Below, one piece after another: positions 46,849-59,023 of a stretch of DNA of 64,000 bases. A program made the translations under genes and the position numbers. The DNA is from Costus lasius (taxonomy: Eukaryota > Streptophyta > Magnoliopsida > Zingiberales > Costaceae). The stretch spans positions 80,771,461 through 80,835,460 of the forward strand of contig CM050447.1 of NCBI GenBank assembly GCA_027563935.2. The letters run 5' to 3'. The notes below the pieces were generated by a model. It made no database searches. It was given only the letters and a program-made list of their open reading frames with translations, and was not told the DNA's origin. Numbering within the stretch: position 1 is the stretch's first letter; each line of letters begins with the position of its first letter.

Positions 46849-49800
46849 TGTAACATCCCACATTCTTAACCCCAAACAAATGGCACAATTCACAAATGAT
46901 ACAGGATGTTTCATATAAGATCGATCATATGCTAGGTAAAACCGAGTTCAAGAAAACACGATCTGAAAAATTTCCATAAATCCATACACGCAAATTCACA
47001 AAACTCAAATCTCATAAGGGTACCTGCCACCACGCAATCCTTGCACTAGACATATGCAAGGCAACATTTATATCAAAACCGATTCAAATTCATAAAATCC
47101 ATAAAGGTACCTGCCACCACGCAATACTTGCACTAGACATATGCAAGTTACAGGGTATATCAAAACCGATTGCACAGAATATACAACAAGCCGAAATTCA
47201 AAACAAAATCACAAAATCGATTTTATAAACTCATACCAAACACCGAAACCAGGCTGAAGCCCGCGGTGACACAAAAATCAAACTCATAAGACTGCCATAA
47301 CTGGCAACATACTTCACATAGTTCACATAGTCTCATGATTCACATAGTTCATATAGTTTATGTTAAGGCCACAACCGGCCCCAAGAATTAAGCATAAAAA
47401 TTCTTAAAACAGCAAACAGCATAATTATCCACGCCAATGCACTCAAGACATGCGCCCCTGCTCTATGCCTGAAAATAGTGAGGGGTGAGCTACACAGCCC
47501 AGTGAGTGGATAGTCTATATCGACCATCCATCACATACATTCAAAAATATAGGCAGATTATTTTTAAAATATTTAACAGAACATTATGTCAACATATAAC
47601 CAAATAAAGGAACAGAAGTCATATAGACAGTTAAATGTACACACTAGCATATAACAAATTCAGGTTCTAGAGTTTTACTCTAACCCAATTAAACACATAT
47701 ATTCTAAACCAACTAAACACACCATACTTAATTAACCTAGTTGTCCAGCATATTCAGTAGTGACCAATATGGTCTAACCCGGCTTGGCCAAAGCACTGGG
47801 AGCTGCAAAATCTCGTGCAACACATAAACATGGATAGTGAGTAGAATCAAGAGGTGGCCCCCGTCAGGTCACGACGTGGCACTTTGCTCTATCACCCCAT
47901 AACACATCAGAGTGATGACATCAAGAGGTGGCCCCTGTCTGATCAAGACATGGCACTTTGCGTCTTATATCACCCCGTCACATAAAAGAGTAATGACATC
48001 AAGAGGTGGCCCCTGTCTGATCAAGACATGGCACTTTGCGTCTTATATTACCCCATCACATAAAAGAGTAATGACATCAAGAGGTGGCCCCTGTCTGACC
48101 AAGACATGGCACTTTGCGTCAAAACCCGTTCTCCCAAAAGGTTCCTACTGGACAACAGACATATCTTATTTCATATTTCACAAAAGTGGACTCCTAAGTG
48201 TCAACTAGACTCTAGGATAGTCATCACAAAAATCATATCGGGCAGGCTGAACATCAACCCCCATCACAAAAATCATAACAGGCAGGCTGAACATCAACCT
48301 CCTCACATATCACAATACAGGGCTGAAATTCAAACCCTTAACATAACACATAAGGACTATCCCCTTGAGTTCATAGTTACACCTAGCCTTAGTCCTAACC
48401 ATCACATAATCACATAATTTTCCAAATTCACATAACCCATAATTTTCCAAATTCACATAATCACACATATTGTTCAAAATTCACAAGATCACACATATTG
48501 TTCAAAATTCACATGATCACACCTATTGTTCAAAATTATATAACATAACACATAATATTTTATATTCGAATATCACCGAATATAGTGTAGTCCTTAAATT
48601 TCATGCTGATTAGTTTAATCAAACCTTGCTATGTTGTCACTCAAGTTTCTCAAATACAGATACTTAGCCATAAATATAACACCATAATTATTTAACATAT
48701 TACACACACCAAGAAACAGTCATATCAAGCATCCATAAAATCAACTTAAAATTTAAAACAAGTATTCATATAAATTACTTTACAAATTACCACATGTAAC
48801 ATATTAACTACAAACACCAAAATTCGGTTTTCATAGACAATTATCAAGGTCATCAAGGTTTCGGTTTTCATGTTAACTACAAACATCAATTTCGGTTTTC
48901 ATAAACAATTATCAAGAACATCAAGATTTCGGTTTTCATGTTAACTACAAACATCATTGATTTAATGTTACCAAAATTGATTTCGGTTTAACTATAATTA
49001 ACAAGAATTTCATACCCAAAATTCAATGATTTAATGCTACCAAAATTCCTATAAAAATACCTTAAATTTCATACAAATTTTCGGTTAAATAATCATCATA
49101 TAATCACCTTTGAAAAATTCGGTTTCCATGATATAATCAACCTTACAAAATTCGGTTTTCATCATAGAATCAAATTTACAAAATTCGGTTTTAGCATGGT
49201 AAGATTTCCAACAAGCGAATATATCATCTAACTCATCAATTAACACAAACAAATAGATAGAAATCAATTAGACAACCCACTCACCTCTTAAACCGAGAAT
49301 ACCAAGGTAAAAACTTCCACAAGAATTCGTCTAAGACTTTGGAATACTCCTAAGAAGACGCCAACAATTGACAAGGAACGCCTCCAAACACCAAGATGCC
49401 GGCCAAAGGAAGAAAAGGAAGAGGAAGAAGAATTTTCGCCTCCAAGTCTCCAAGAATCGCCCACTCCTTCCTAGCCGTCGCCCAAGTTTTCTTCAAGCCA
49501 AAAAAATTGCCAAAATCTCCACCCTAACCGAAATTACCCACTTAAGTTTCGGTTTTTAATGTTTAACCCTCTAACCAATTAATTCAAAAGGGTTTAACCC
49601 ATTTAACTAAAAATTCGAATTTTAAAACCCAATTAGTTTAAACCCAATAACCCCTAGTTTAAGTGAAAGTCCAATAAAGGTTAAACTAACATCCAATAAG
49701 CTAGTTAACTAATTAAATTTAACATCTACTAACCATTCACTTAACGAAATCCATTAAGGATTTAATTAATATCCAATAAGGTCTAATTAACCAATAAGGT

Positions 49801-50051
49801 CTAATTAATTACTTACAATTTACAACCCATAAATCCTAATTAATTTATCATGAACAACCAATAATAATTAATCATAAATTAACAGCCAATAATCAAACAA
49901 ATAATCCCTAATTAATTTACAATAAATTAACAACCAAAAATCTCTAGTTAATTAACTATTAACAACCAATACATAGAAAAATATCACAGTCAATAATTTT
50001 ATTTAATTCAAAAATAATGCTTACCAGGACTTAAGATCCTTGGATCTTACA
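46849..50051 (-). repeat. Gypsy 3' LTR
   Basis: It is bounded by TGTAACATCCC and GGATCTTACA (plus strand), with the same length as the other LTR. It contains four tandem copies of a 74-78-bp unit, two copies of a block with CCTGCCACCACGCAAT near 47030 and 47110, and several TTCGGTTTTCAT repeats near 48830-49190. It holds no gene. Confidence 0.96.
47847..48120 (-). repeat. Minisatellite, 78-bp unit, in the Gypsy LTR
   Basis: The block TCAAGAGGTGGCCCC recurs at 47847, 47921, 47999 and 48077 (periods 74, 78, 78). Because 78 is divisible by three, the copies create a spurious 26-residue repeat in an open frame. Confidence 0.9.
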
Positions 50052-50064
50052 TCCCTCCCTCCTT
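50052..50064 (-). other. Polypurine tract of the Gypsy element
   Basis: AAGGAGGGAGGGA on the minus strand directly abuts the 3' LTR. It primes plus-strand DNA synthesis. It lies only 17 bp after the pol stop codon. Confidence 0.9.
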
Positions 50065-50080
50065 ATAAAGCTTTAGTCCT

Positions 50081-52534
50081 CTAAAGCTCAGCATCCATAT
50101 CATCAAAGAGGTAAGCATAAAATTTCCTCAAAGCAGAGACATGGAATACATTATGCACATGATCCAAAGCAGGAGGTAAAGCCAATCGGTAAGCCACTGG
50201 ACCAATTCTCTCAATAATGTCAAAAGGGCCTACAAACCTAGGGCTCAACTTGCCCTTTTTGCCAAACCTCATTACACCCTTAGTAGGTGACACCTTCAAG
50301 AACACATGATCCCCTACCATAAACTCCAAGGAACGACGACGGTCATCAGCATAACTCTTCTGTCTGTCCCGAGCAATTTTCAGTTTATCCCGGATCTCTC
50401 TGACCTTATCAGTAGTCTCCTGTACTGCATCAGATCTCAAAATCATTCTGTCACCAGTTTCCTCCCAACACAAGGGAGTCCTACACCTTCTCCCATACAA
50501 AGCCTCATAAGGAGCCATCTGAATACTGGAGTGGAAGCTATTATTATAAGTAAACTCTATCAAAGATAGATCCCGGTTCCACTCAGAACTCCAATCAACC
50601 ACATAGGCTCTCAACAGATCTTCTAGAGTTTGTATAGTACGCTCCGTCTGGCCATCAGACTGAGGATGGTATGCTGTACTAAAACTCAACTTAGTACCCA
50701 AACCCTCCTGTAAACTCTTCCAAAATCTGGACAAAAACCGAGAGTCCCTATCAGACACAATATCAACAGGAACTCCATGCAGTCTGACTATCTCATCAAT
50801 GTATAATCTAGCCAGCCTCTCTAAAGAATAAGTCATCTTAATCGGAAGAAAATGGGCTGATTTAGTGAGTCTATCAACAATCACCCAAATAGCATCATGA
50901 CCCAATCTGGTTCTGGGCAAACCACATACAAAATCCATACTGATACATTCCCACTTCCACTCAGGAATAGGAAGAGGCTGCAACAAACCACCAGGCTTCT
51001 GGTGTTCAGCCTTTACAGTCTGACAGGTTAAACACCTAGAGACAAAATCAAACACTTCTTTCTTCATACCCGGCCACCAAAAACTTTTCTTGAGGTCCTG
51101 ATACATCTTAGTCACACCAGGATGTAGAGAATATTTGGAGTTATGGCTGTCCTCCAATATTTCTTTCCTCAAGCTCGGTTCCTCAGGGACACATACCCTT
51201 CCACGAAACCGAAGAATACCATCATCAGACAGGCTAAAATCCTGAACTGCGCCATCAACCAGACTATCCCTGATCTGAACTAATTTCGGATCCATAGACT
51301 GCTGATCTCTGATCTTCTGCAACAGAGCAGACTGTACTCTGAGAAAAGCCACATAACCCGACTGAACTCTAGGAGTAACACTGATCCTGAGATCGCTGAA
51401 CTCCTGCAGTAACCGCCACTCACTGACTCGTAAAGCAGCTACTGAAGTAACTGGATGTCTGCTCAGAGCATCCGCCACCACATTGGCCTTTCCAGCCTGA
51501 TACTGAATGGAGAAGTCATAGTCTTTGATCAACTCCATCCATCTTCTCTGTCTCATGTTCAAGTCCTTCTGAGTGAAGATATACTTGAGACTCTGGTGAT
51601 CAGTGAACAGATCAAACTCCTGACCCAACAAATAGTGACGCCATATCTTCAAAGCAAAGACTACGGCCGCCAACTCTAAATCGTGAGTAGGGTAGTTCAA
51701 TTCATACTCCTTCAGTTGTCTCGAAGCATAGGCTACTACAGAACCCTTCTGCATCAAGACACAACCCAACCCTTTGCCAGAAGCATCTGTATAAACAGTA
51801 AACCTTTCCCCATCACTAGGTATAATGAGGATCGGTGTACTAGTCAATCTCCTTTTCAGCTCTTGAAAACTCTCTTCACACTTATCATCCCAAATAAACT
51901 TAGCTTCCTTTCTGGTCAACTTAGTTAAAGGACCCGCCAGCTTGGAGAATCCCTCAACAAATCGCCGGTAGTAACCTGCTAAACCCAGGAAACTCCTGAT
52001 CTCAGTAGCACTAGTCGGTCTTCCCCAATTAAGAATGGCTTGCACTTTAACTGGATCCACAGACACCCCTTGACCAGAAATCACATGACCCAGAAAACTG
52101 ATCTTCTCTAGCCAGAACTCACACTTGCTAGCCTTGGCATATAACCGGTTCTTCCTCAAGATCTCCAGCACTCTGCGCAAGTCACTGACATGATCTGAAG
52201 TAGTCCGTGAGTATACCAAGATATCGTCTATAAAGACTACCACACAAGAGTCAAGCAAGTCGTGAAACACCCTGTTCATCAAATCCATGAAAACAGCAGG
52301 TGCATTCGTCAGTCCAAAAGGCATAACTAAAAATTCGAAATGCCCATACCTGGTCCTGAAAGCAGTCTTAAATATATCCTCATCCTTGACTCTAAGCTGG
52401 TAATACCCTGATCTCAGATCAATCTTAGAGAACACTGTCGCTCCCTGTAATTGATCAAATAGATCATCAATTCTGGGAAGAGGATACTTATTCTTGATAG
52501 TCACTTGGTTAAGCTGCCTGTAGTCTATACACAT
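50081..52534 (-). pseudogene. pol: Gypsy reverse transcriptase, RNase H and integrase
   Basis: 817 codons from MCIDYRQLN. Reverse transcriptase holds FIDD at residues 101-104. RNase H has YTDAS at 248-252. Integrase has a zinc-binding H464/H471/C501/C504 and catalytic D534, D595 and E631 (35 residues between the last two). The [16 protein letters not shown] (GPY/F) module is at about 769-784, then [14 protein letters not shown]. It then ends after only 13 more residues, where plant chromoviruses usually continue into a chromodomain. All catalytic residues are intact, but the frame is separated by one extra base from the upstream part (see 52535-53786), so no complete polyprotein is made. Confidence 0.93.
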
Positions 52535-53786
52535 CCTCAGGGTTCCATCTTTTTTTCTTCACAAATAACACTGGCGCTCCCCAAGGAGAAGCACTAGGCC
52601 GAATATATCCTTTCTCTAACAATTCCTCTAGTTGTTTCTTAAGCTCGGCCAACTCTGAAGTAGCCATACGATAAGGAGCTCTGGAGATAGGTGCCGTACC
52701 TGGCGCCAACTCAATGCCAAACTCCACTTCTCTAATTGGTGGCAAGCCTGAAAATTCTTCAGAGAACACATCAGGAAATTCTTTCACCACCGCCATCTGA
52801 GTCAAATCAGAAGTAGAATCATCCTGCACCTTAACATGCGCAAGATAACCCTTGCATCCACTAGCCAGTAATTTCCTGGCCTGCAGGAAAGATATCACAT
52901 GCGGTCCTTGGTCTGACACTAGACCTCTCACAAACAGTCGATTCCCATCTAACAAATTCAAAGTGATTACTTTCTCAAAGCAATCCACAGAGGCATGATG
53001 GGAAGACAACCAATCCATTCCTAAGATGATATCATAATCTTGCATGTCTAAGAGGATTAGATCTACCAGAAACTCATAACCCTCTACATGTACCACACAA
53101 TCAGCACACACAGTATCTGTAGATAACGATTTTCCTAAGGGAGTACTGACAGACACAACATAATCTAGCATCTTAGGTACAACAGGTAAACATGCAGCAA
53201 ATCTAACAGATACAAAAGATAAATTTGCACCAGGGTCAAATAATATGCGGGCTAACTGATCAAATACGAATAAAGTACCTTCCACGACGGATCGGGAAGC
53301 TCGTGTATCCTTCTCAGCCACAGCATACACTCTAGTCTGGACTGTAGGCTTATCTGCGCCTCTAGGTTGCATCTCAGGTTCTCTGCAGTCCTTAGCCATG
53401 TGCCCTGGTTTCTTACACCTGAAGCATACACCATTCTTCCTATGGCAGTCTTTCACTAGATGTCCCTTGAGCCCACAATGACTACAAGTGATACCGTTTC
53501 TTGCATCCCTGGCATCCCTGAACTGCTGCGGTGCATCCCTGGACTGCTGCGGTGCCTTGTAGGAGTAAGGCTTATACCTGCTCTTCTTATAATCTTTATG
53601 CCTAGGGTACTTCTTACCCTTGCCGCCACTGCCATGCTGAGGAACCGCCGCCTCAGCTGCAGGAACTACTGTCACGGCAACATGAGAACTCCTCTCAGAT
53701 ATATACCTCTCAATGGTGCGCGCTCGCCCAACAGTTTCAACATAGGTCTCCAAGTGTTGAGCACCAACCTGCTCTCTAATGTCCCA
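52535..53786 (-). pseudogene. pol: Gypsy nucleocapsid, protease and start of reverse transcriptase
   Basis: Counting from the Met at 53753: two CCHC knuckles (C90-C93-H98-C103 and C110-C113-H118-C123), then the protease with ILFDPGANLSF at 170-180 and ILGMDWL at 243-249, then the first reverse transcriptase block (ELLEKGYIRPSASPWGAP). The protease active site reads DPG instead of the usual DSG or DTG, a change expected to harm it. The frame fails in a run of seven A (complement at 52550-52556), where one base too many sends translation to a stop at 52509. It is in the same frame as the gag part upstream, from which one TGA separates it. Confidence 0.9.
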
Positions 53787-54473
53787 TCAGAGACCTCTGA
53801 GAAACTTGGTAGCTCTCCTCTTTTCAGTGTTTATCAGGTGAGGAGCATACTTTCCCAATTTCGTGAACTGTAATTCATACTGGTCCACTGTCATATCACC
53901 CTGCTCCAGATGAATAAATTCCACCTCTCGGTCCTCAACCAAGCTATCTGGGAAGTACTTCTCGTTAAATCGAGACAAGAAGTAAGGCCAATCTACAGTC
54001 TCATGTCTTTCTTCGGCAAGTCTCACTACGCCTTTCCACCACTCATCTGCGTCAGCACGCATCATATAGGTGGTCAAACATAACTTATCTTCGTCCGAGC
54101 AACGCATAACTTGGAAAATCTTTTCCAAGCATAACTGCCAGTTCTCGGCATTACTGGATTCTGAGCCTCCATAAAATGAGCTAGGACCCAGTTTCTGGAA
54201 TTCACTCACAAGTGAAGCATAGCGCCTGTGAGCGCCCTCCTGAGAGTCATCCCCCACTGCCCGAGTAGTAGTCTGGGGTCTCTCTTGAGTCAGCTGCTGC
54301 AAGAGCTGCTGTTGTGCTTCTTGGTGCTGAGTCTGCTGCTGCTGCAGCATCTGAGCTTGCCTCTCTATCATAGCACCTTGTTGCTGAACCATGCCAGTCA
54401 GAGCCTCAATAGTTCTCGTGAGGTTCGGGGTCTGCTCGCCCTCATCACTAGCATTTCCTCTGGTTCGCACCAT
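53787..54473 (-). pseudogene. gag: Gypsy gag, capsid part
   Basis: 228 codons from MVRTRGNASDEGEQ at 54473. Residues 28-70 are Gln-rich and likely coiled coil. The retrotransposon gag domain follows (GPSSFYGGSESSNAENW, MRADADEWWKG, FNEKYFPDSLVEDREVEF, LTVDQYELQFTKL-like), ending TKFLRGL. The TGA at 53787-53789 is in frame with the continuing protein (WDIREQVGAQHLETY), so gag and pol were one frame. A CGA-to-TGA change is the simplest origin. The start codon is 111 bp from the primer site. Confidence 0.92.
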
Positions 54474-54583
54474 CTTAAATGCCTACACACGCATATCATA
54501 GTCAGGAAACAATCATAAACCTAACAGGTGTCTAGCAATACACAAACATGTTTTCCCCCAAACTAAGTTTTAGCTAGCCAACT

Positions 54584-54595
54584 CCTCTGATACCA
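54584..54595 (-). other. Primer binding site, initiator tRNA-Met (Gypsy)
   Basis: TGGTATCAGAGG on the minus strand starts three bases after the 5' LTR. Eleven bases match the complement of initiator tRNA-Met. Confidence 0.9.
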
Positions 54596-54598
54596 TTC

Positions 54599-57500
54599 TG
54601 TAACATCCCACATTCTTAACCCCAAACAAATGGCACAATTCACAAATGATACAGGATGTTTCATATAAGATCGATCATATGCTAGGTAAAACCGAGTTCA
54701 AGAAAACACGATCTGAAAAATTTCCATAAATCCATACACGCAAATTCACAAAACTCAAATCTCATAAGGGTACCTGCCACCACGCAATCCTTGCACTAGA
54801 CATATGCAAGGCAACAGTTATATCAAAACCGATTCAAATTCATAAAATCCATAAAGGTACCTGCCACCACGCAATACTTGCACTAGACATATGCAAGTTA
54901 CAGGGTATATCAAAACCGATTGCACAGAATATACAACAAGCCGAAATTCAAAACAAAATCACAAAATCGATTTTATAAACTCATACCAAACACCGAAACC
55001 AGGCTGAAGCCCGCGGTGACACAAAAATCAAACTCATAAGACTGCCATAACTGGCAACATACTTCACATAGTTCACATAGTCTCATGATTCACATAGTTC
55101 ATATAGTTTATGTTAAGGCCACAACCGGCCCCAAGAATTAAGCATAAAAATTCTTAAAACAGCAAACAGCATAATTATCCACGCCAATGCACTCAAGACA
55201 TGCGCCCCTGCTCTATGCCTGAAAATAGTGAGGGGTGAGCTACACAGCCCAGTGAGTGGATAGTCTATATCAACCATCCATCACATACATTCAAAAATAT
55301 AGGCAGATTATTTTTAAAATATTTAACAGAACATTATGTCAACATATAACCAAATAAAGGAACAGAAGTCATATAGACAGTTAAATGTACACACTAGCAT
55401 ATAACAAATTCAGGTTCTAGATTTTTACTCTAACCCAATTAAACACATATATTCTAAACCAACTAAACACACCATACTTAATTAACCTAGTTGTCCAGCA
55501 TATTCAGTAGTGACCAATATGGTCTAACCCGGCTTGGCCAAAGCACTGGGAGCTGCAAAATCTCGTGCAACACATAAACATGGATAGTGAGTAGAATCAA
55601 GAGGTGGCCCCCGTCAGGTCACGACGTGGCACTTTGCTCTATCACCCCATAACACATCAGAGTGATGACATCAAGAGGTGGCCCCTGTCTGATCAAGACA
55701 TGGCACTTTGCGTCTTATATCACCCCGTCACATAAAAGAGTAATGACATCAAGAGGTGGCCCCTGTCTAATCAAGACATGGCACTTTGCGTCTTATATTA
55801 CCCCATCACATAAAAGAGTAATGACATCAAGAGGTGGCCCCTGTCTGACCAAGACATGGCACTTTGCGTCAAAACCCGTTCTCCCAAAAGGTTCCTACTG
55901 GACAACAGACATATCTTATTTCATATTTCACAAAAGTGGACTCCTAAGTGTCAACTAGACTCTAGGATAGTCATCACAAAAATCATATCGGGCAGGCTGA
56001 ACATCAACCCCCATCACAAAAATCATAACAGGCAGGCTGAACATCAACCTCCTCACATATCACAATACAGGGCTGAAATTCAAACCCTTAACATAACACA
56101 TAAGGACTATCCCCTTGAGTTCATAGTTACACCTAGCCTTAGTCCTAACCATCACATAATCACATAATTTTCCAAATTCACATAACCCATAATTTTCCAA
56201 ATTCACATAATCACACATATTGTTCAAAATTCACAAGATCACACATATTGTTCAAAATTCACATGATCACACCTATTGTTCAAAATTATATAACATAACA
56301 CATAATATTTTATATTCGAATATCACCGAATATAGTGTAGTCCTTAAATTTCATGCTGATTAGTTTAATCAAACCTTGCTATGTTGTCACTCAAGTTTCT
56401 CAAATACAGATACTTAGCCATAAATATAACACCATAATTATTTAACATATTACACACACCAAGAAACAGTCATATCAAGCATCCATAAAATCAACTTAAA
56501 ATTTAAAACAAGTATTCATATAAATTACTTTACAAATTACCACATGTAACATATTAACTACAAACACCAAAATTCGGTTTTCATAGACAATTATCAAGGT
56601 CATCAAGGTTTCGGTTTTCATGTTAACTACAAACATCAATTTCGGTTTTCATAAACAATTATCAAGAACATCAAGATTTCGGTTTTCATGTTAACTACAA
56701 ACATCATTGATTTAATGTTACCAAAATTGATTTTGGTTTAACTATAATTAACAAGAATTTCATACCCAAAATTCAATGATTTAATGCTACCAAAATTCCT
56801 ATAAAAATACCTTAAATTTCATACAAATTTTCGGTTAAATAATCATCATATAATCACCTTTGAAAAATTCGGTTTTCATGATATAATCAACCTTACAAAA
56901 TTCGGTTTTCATCATATAATCAACTTTACAAAATTCGATTTTAGCATGGTAAGATTTCCAACAAGCGAATATATCATCTAACTCATCAATTAACACAAAC
57001 AAATAGATAGAAATCAATTAGACAACCCACTCACCTCTTAAACCGAGAATACCAAGGTAAAAACTTCCACAAGAATTCGTCTAAGACTTTGGAATACTCC
57101 TAAGAAGACGCCAACAATTGACAAGGAACGCCTCCAAACACCAAGATGCCGGCCAAAGGAAGAAAAGGAAGAGGAAGAAGAATTTTCGCCTCCAAGTCTC
57201 CAAGAATCGCCCACTCCTTCCTAGCCGTCGCCCAAGTTTTCTTCAAGCCAAAAAAATCGCCAAAATCTCCACCCTAACCGAAATTACCCACTTAAGTTTC
57301 GGTTTTTAATGTTTAACCCTCTAACCAATTAATTCAAAAGGGTTTAACCCATTTAACTAAAAATTCGAATTTTAAAACCCAATTAGTTTAAACCCAATAA
57401 CCCCTAGTTTAAGTGAAAGTCCAATAAAGGTTAAACTAACATCCAATAAGCTAGTTAACTAATTAAATTTAACATCTACTAACCATTCACTTAACGAAAT

Positions 57501-57801
57501 CCATTAAGGATTTAATTAATATCCAATAAGGTCTAATTAACCAATAAGGTCTAATTAATTACTTACAATTTACAACCCATAAATCCTAATTAATTTATCA
57601 TGAACAACCAATAATAATTTATCATAAATTAACAGCCAATAATCAAACAAATAATCCCTAATTAATTTACAATAAATTAACAACCAAAAATCTCTAGTTA
57701 ATTAACTATTAACAACCAATACATAGAAAAATATCACAGTCAATAATTTTATTTAATTCAAAAATAATGCTTACCAGGACTTAAGATCCTTGGATCTTAC
57801 A
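54599..57801 (-). repeat. Gypsy 5' LTR
   Basis: It has the same termini and exactly the same length (3203 bp) as the 3' LTR. Differences seen include T/G at 47067, G/A at 47522 and three within 49160-49200. The 78-bp minisatellite is repeated at 55597-55870. Confidence 0.96.
55597..55870 (-). repeat. Minisatellite, 78-bp unit, in the Gypsy 5' LTR
   Basis: Same four units as at 47847-48120, with one substitution in the third unit. The copy number is the same, so it has not changed since insertion. Confidence 0.9.
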
Positions 57802-59023
57802 TCCATAATTGCCCAAATACCATATCAGCCCAAGACATGCCTTAGAGGCATTCATACCATCAAGGGAGAAGGGCTAGGTGCCAATTGCTTCCTAAATGAA
57901 GCAATTTTAACACCCAAACCCCATTAAACCCCTTAGGCGCCAATGAGGTTGGGCTTCTCCCCATTATACCCTTTTAGCCTCTTATCTCTTCATGAGAACT
58001 TGTTATTGGGCCTCATTGGATAATGAGCTAGCCCAAACTCCATTAGATGGGTTGATTAAGCACTTGGATCCAATCCAATGCAACCCTAATCCAAATGTGA
58101 CCAACCATGGTCAAATACGGGTCAACCTGCCAAAAATGAAGTTTGGCGCCAATAACATTCTTCCATCTCATCAGGCCCATTGGCGCTGATGAAATCTCCC
58201 AATTAGATCTGAGTTATCCAATAACTCGATCATAAGGCTTCCCGACCAATACGAGAACTCAAGTATCAAGGTGTGCGACCCTGTAGGTTCCTCTGACGCT
58301 GGCAGTGCTGACCAAAGGTCATCACAAGCAGTGAGTGGCACCTAGCAGTGCATCGCTGCTACCCAGGTCATTGGAATGGATATCGACATCGACATCCCCA
58401 TCATCGCAACTAGGTACAGATGCATTACAGTCTCTTTGCTGAACTGATATCCGATTGGACAAGTGTGTCACCACTTGTTTTCACCCAATCACATGGCTAT
58501 GACTAAAACAGGTTCTCACCTGGGATGGCCAGACACTCTCAGTCATAGAACCATAGAGGAGCTCCATGGATATCATACTTCCCTAATGGAAGGGGCAAAT
58601 CCTTTGTCTATCCATTGACCTTCTCATATGGGTCGTGACATGCTCAATGACAACCGTTATGACCTCCCAACTACGGCGAGGTGTTAGGTTGTATCAAAGC
58701 AAGTCCCTAACCATATAGAATGATCAATGACCTAAAGTCAAGGGATAAATGCATCTCCTGTCACTTGTGAGGATAACTCATGACACCAAGTCATAGCCTC
58801 ACAGCGGGTCTATCCAGTATATCCTCCAATGATATACCCATGTGTCTGCGTCCTAACCAGCCCACATACTAGTCTCACAAGTACCATAGCTGTCCCATAT
58901 CCACTAATGTACATCGACTGGGGATGATAGTTCGAGCACAGATCCAATCTGTCTCTAGGGACATTATCATGTTAGTACATATGCGCAGATGTAAACAAAC
59001 ATAGATAACGACAATGCCAGAAT
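57802..59023 (-). repeat. Copia 3' LTR, middle part
   Basis: It continues the family L LTR between the Gypsy element and the opposite solo LTR. It begins with the second TCCAT and ends with AGAAT (59019-59023). It aligns with 33700-34915 and, reversed, with 59095-60300. Confidence 0.92.

Larger units (their letters stand above)
46849..57801 (-). mobile_element. Complete Ty3/Gypsy element (chromovirus-like), recent insertion
   Basis: 10,953 bp with two 3203-bp LTRs that begin and end TG…CA, flanked by TCCAT (46844-46848 and 57802-57806). The interior of 4547 bp (50052-54598) holds an initiator-Met primer site, one long gag-pol frame and a polypurine tract. By eye the LTRs differ at only about 11 positions (0.3%). 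The gag-pol frame carries one stop and one frameshift, so the element probably moved with help from another copy. The protein sequence resembles plant Tekay/Del-type chromoviruses, but I see no chromodomain. Confidence 0.96.

Noticed and set aside
47847..48120. Possible CRISPR-like regular repeat
   Set aside because: The units are directly adjacent tandem copies without distinct spacers, in a plant LTR retrotransposon.
47912..48417. Two overlapping open frames with a repeated MTSRGGPCLIKTWHFAS unit (also at 55662-56167)
   Set aside because: They are a by-product of the 78-bp minisatellite in the LTR and lie antisense to the element; the unit length divisible by three explains the open frame.
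50052..50160. Chromodomain hidden in another frame after integrase
   Set aside because: Only 17 bp lie between the stop codon and the polypurine tract, so there is no room for it.
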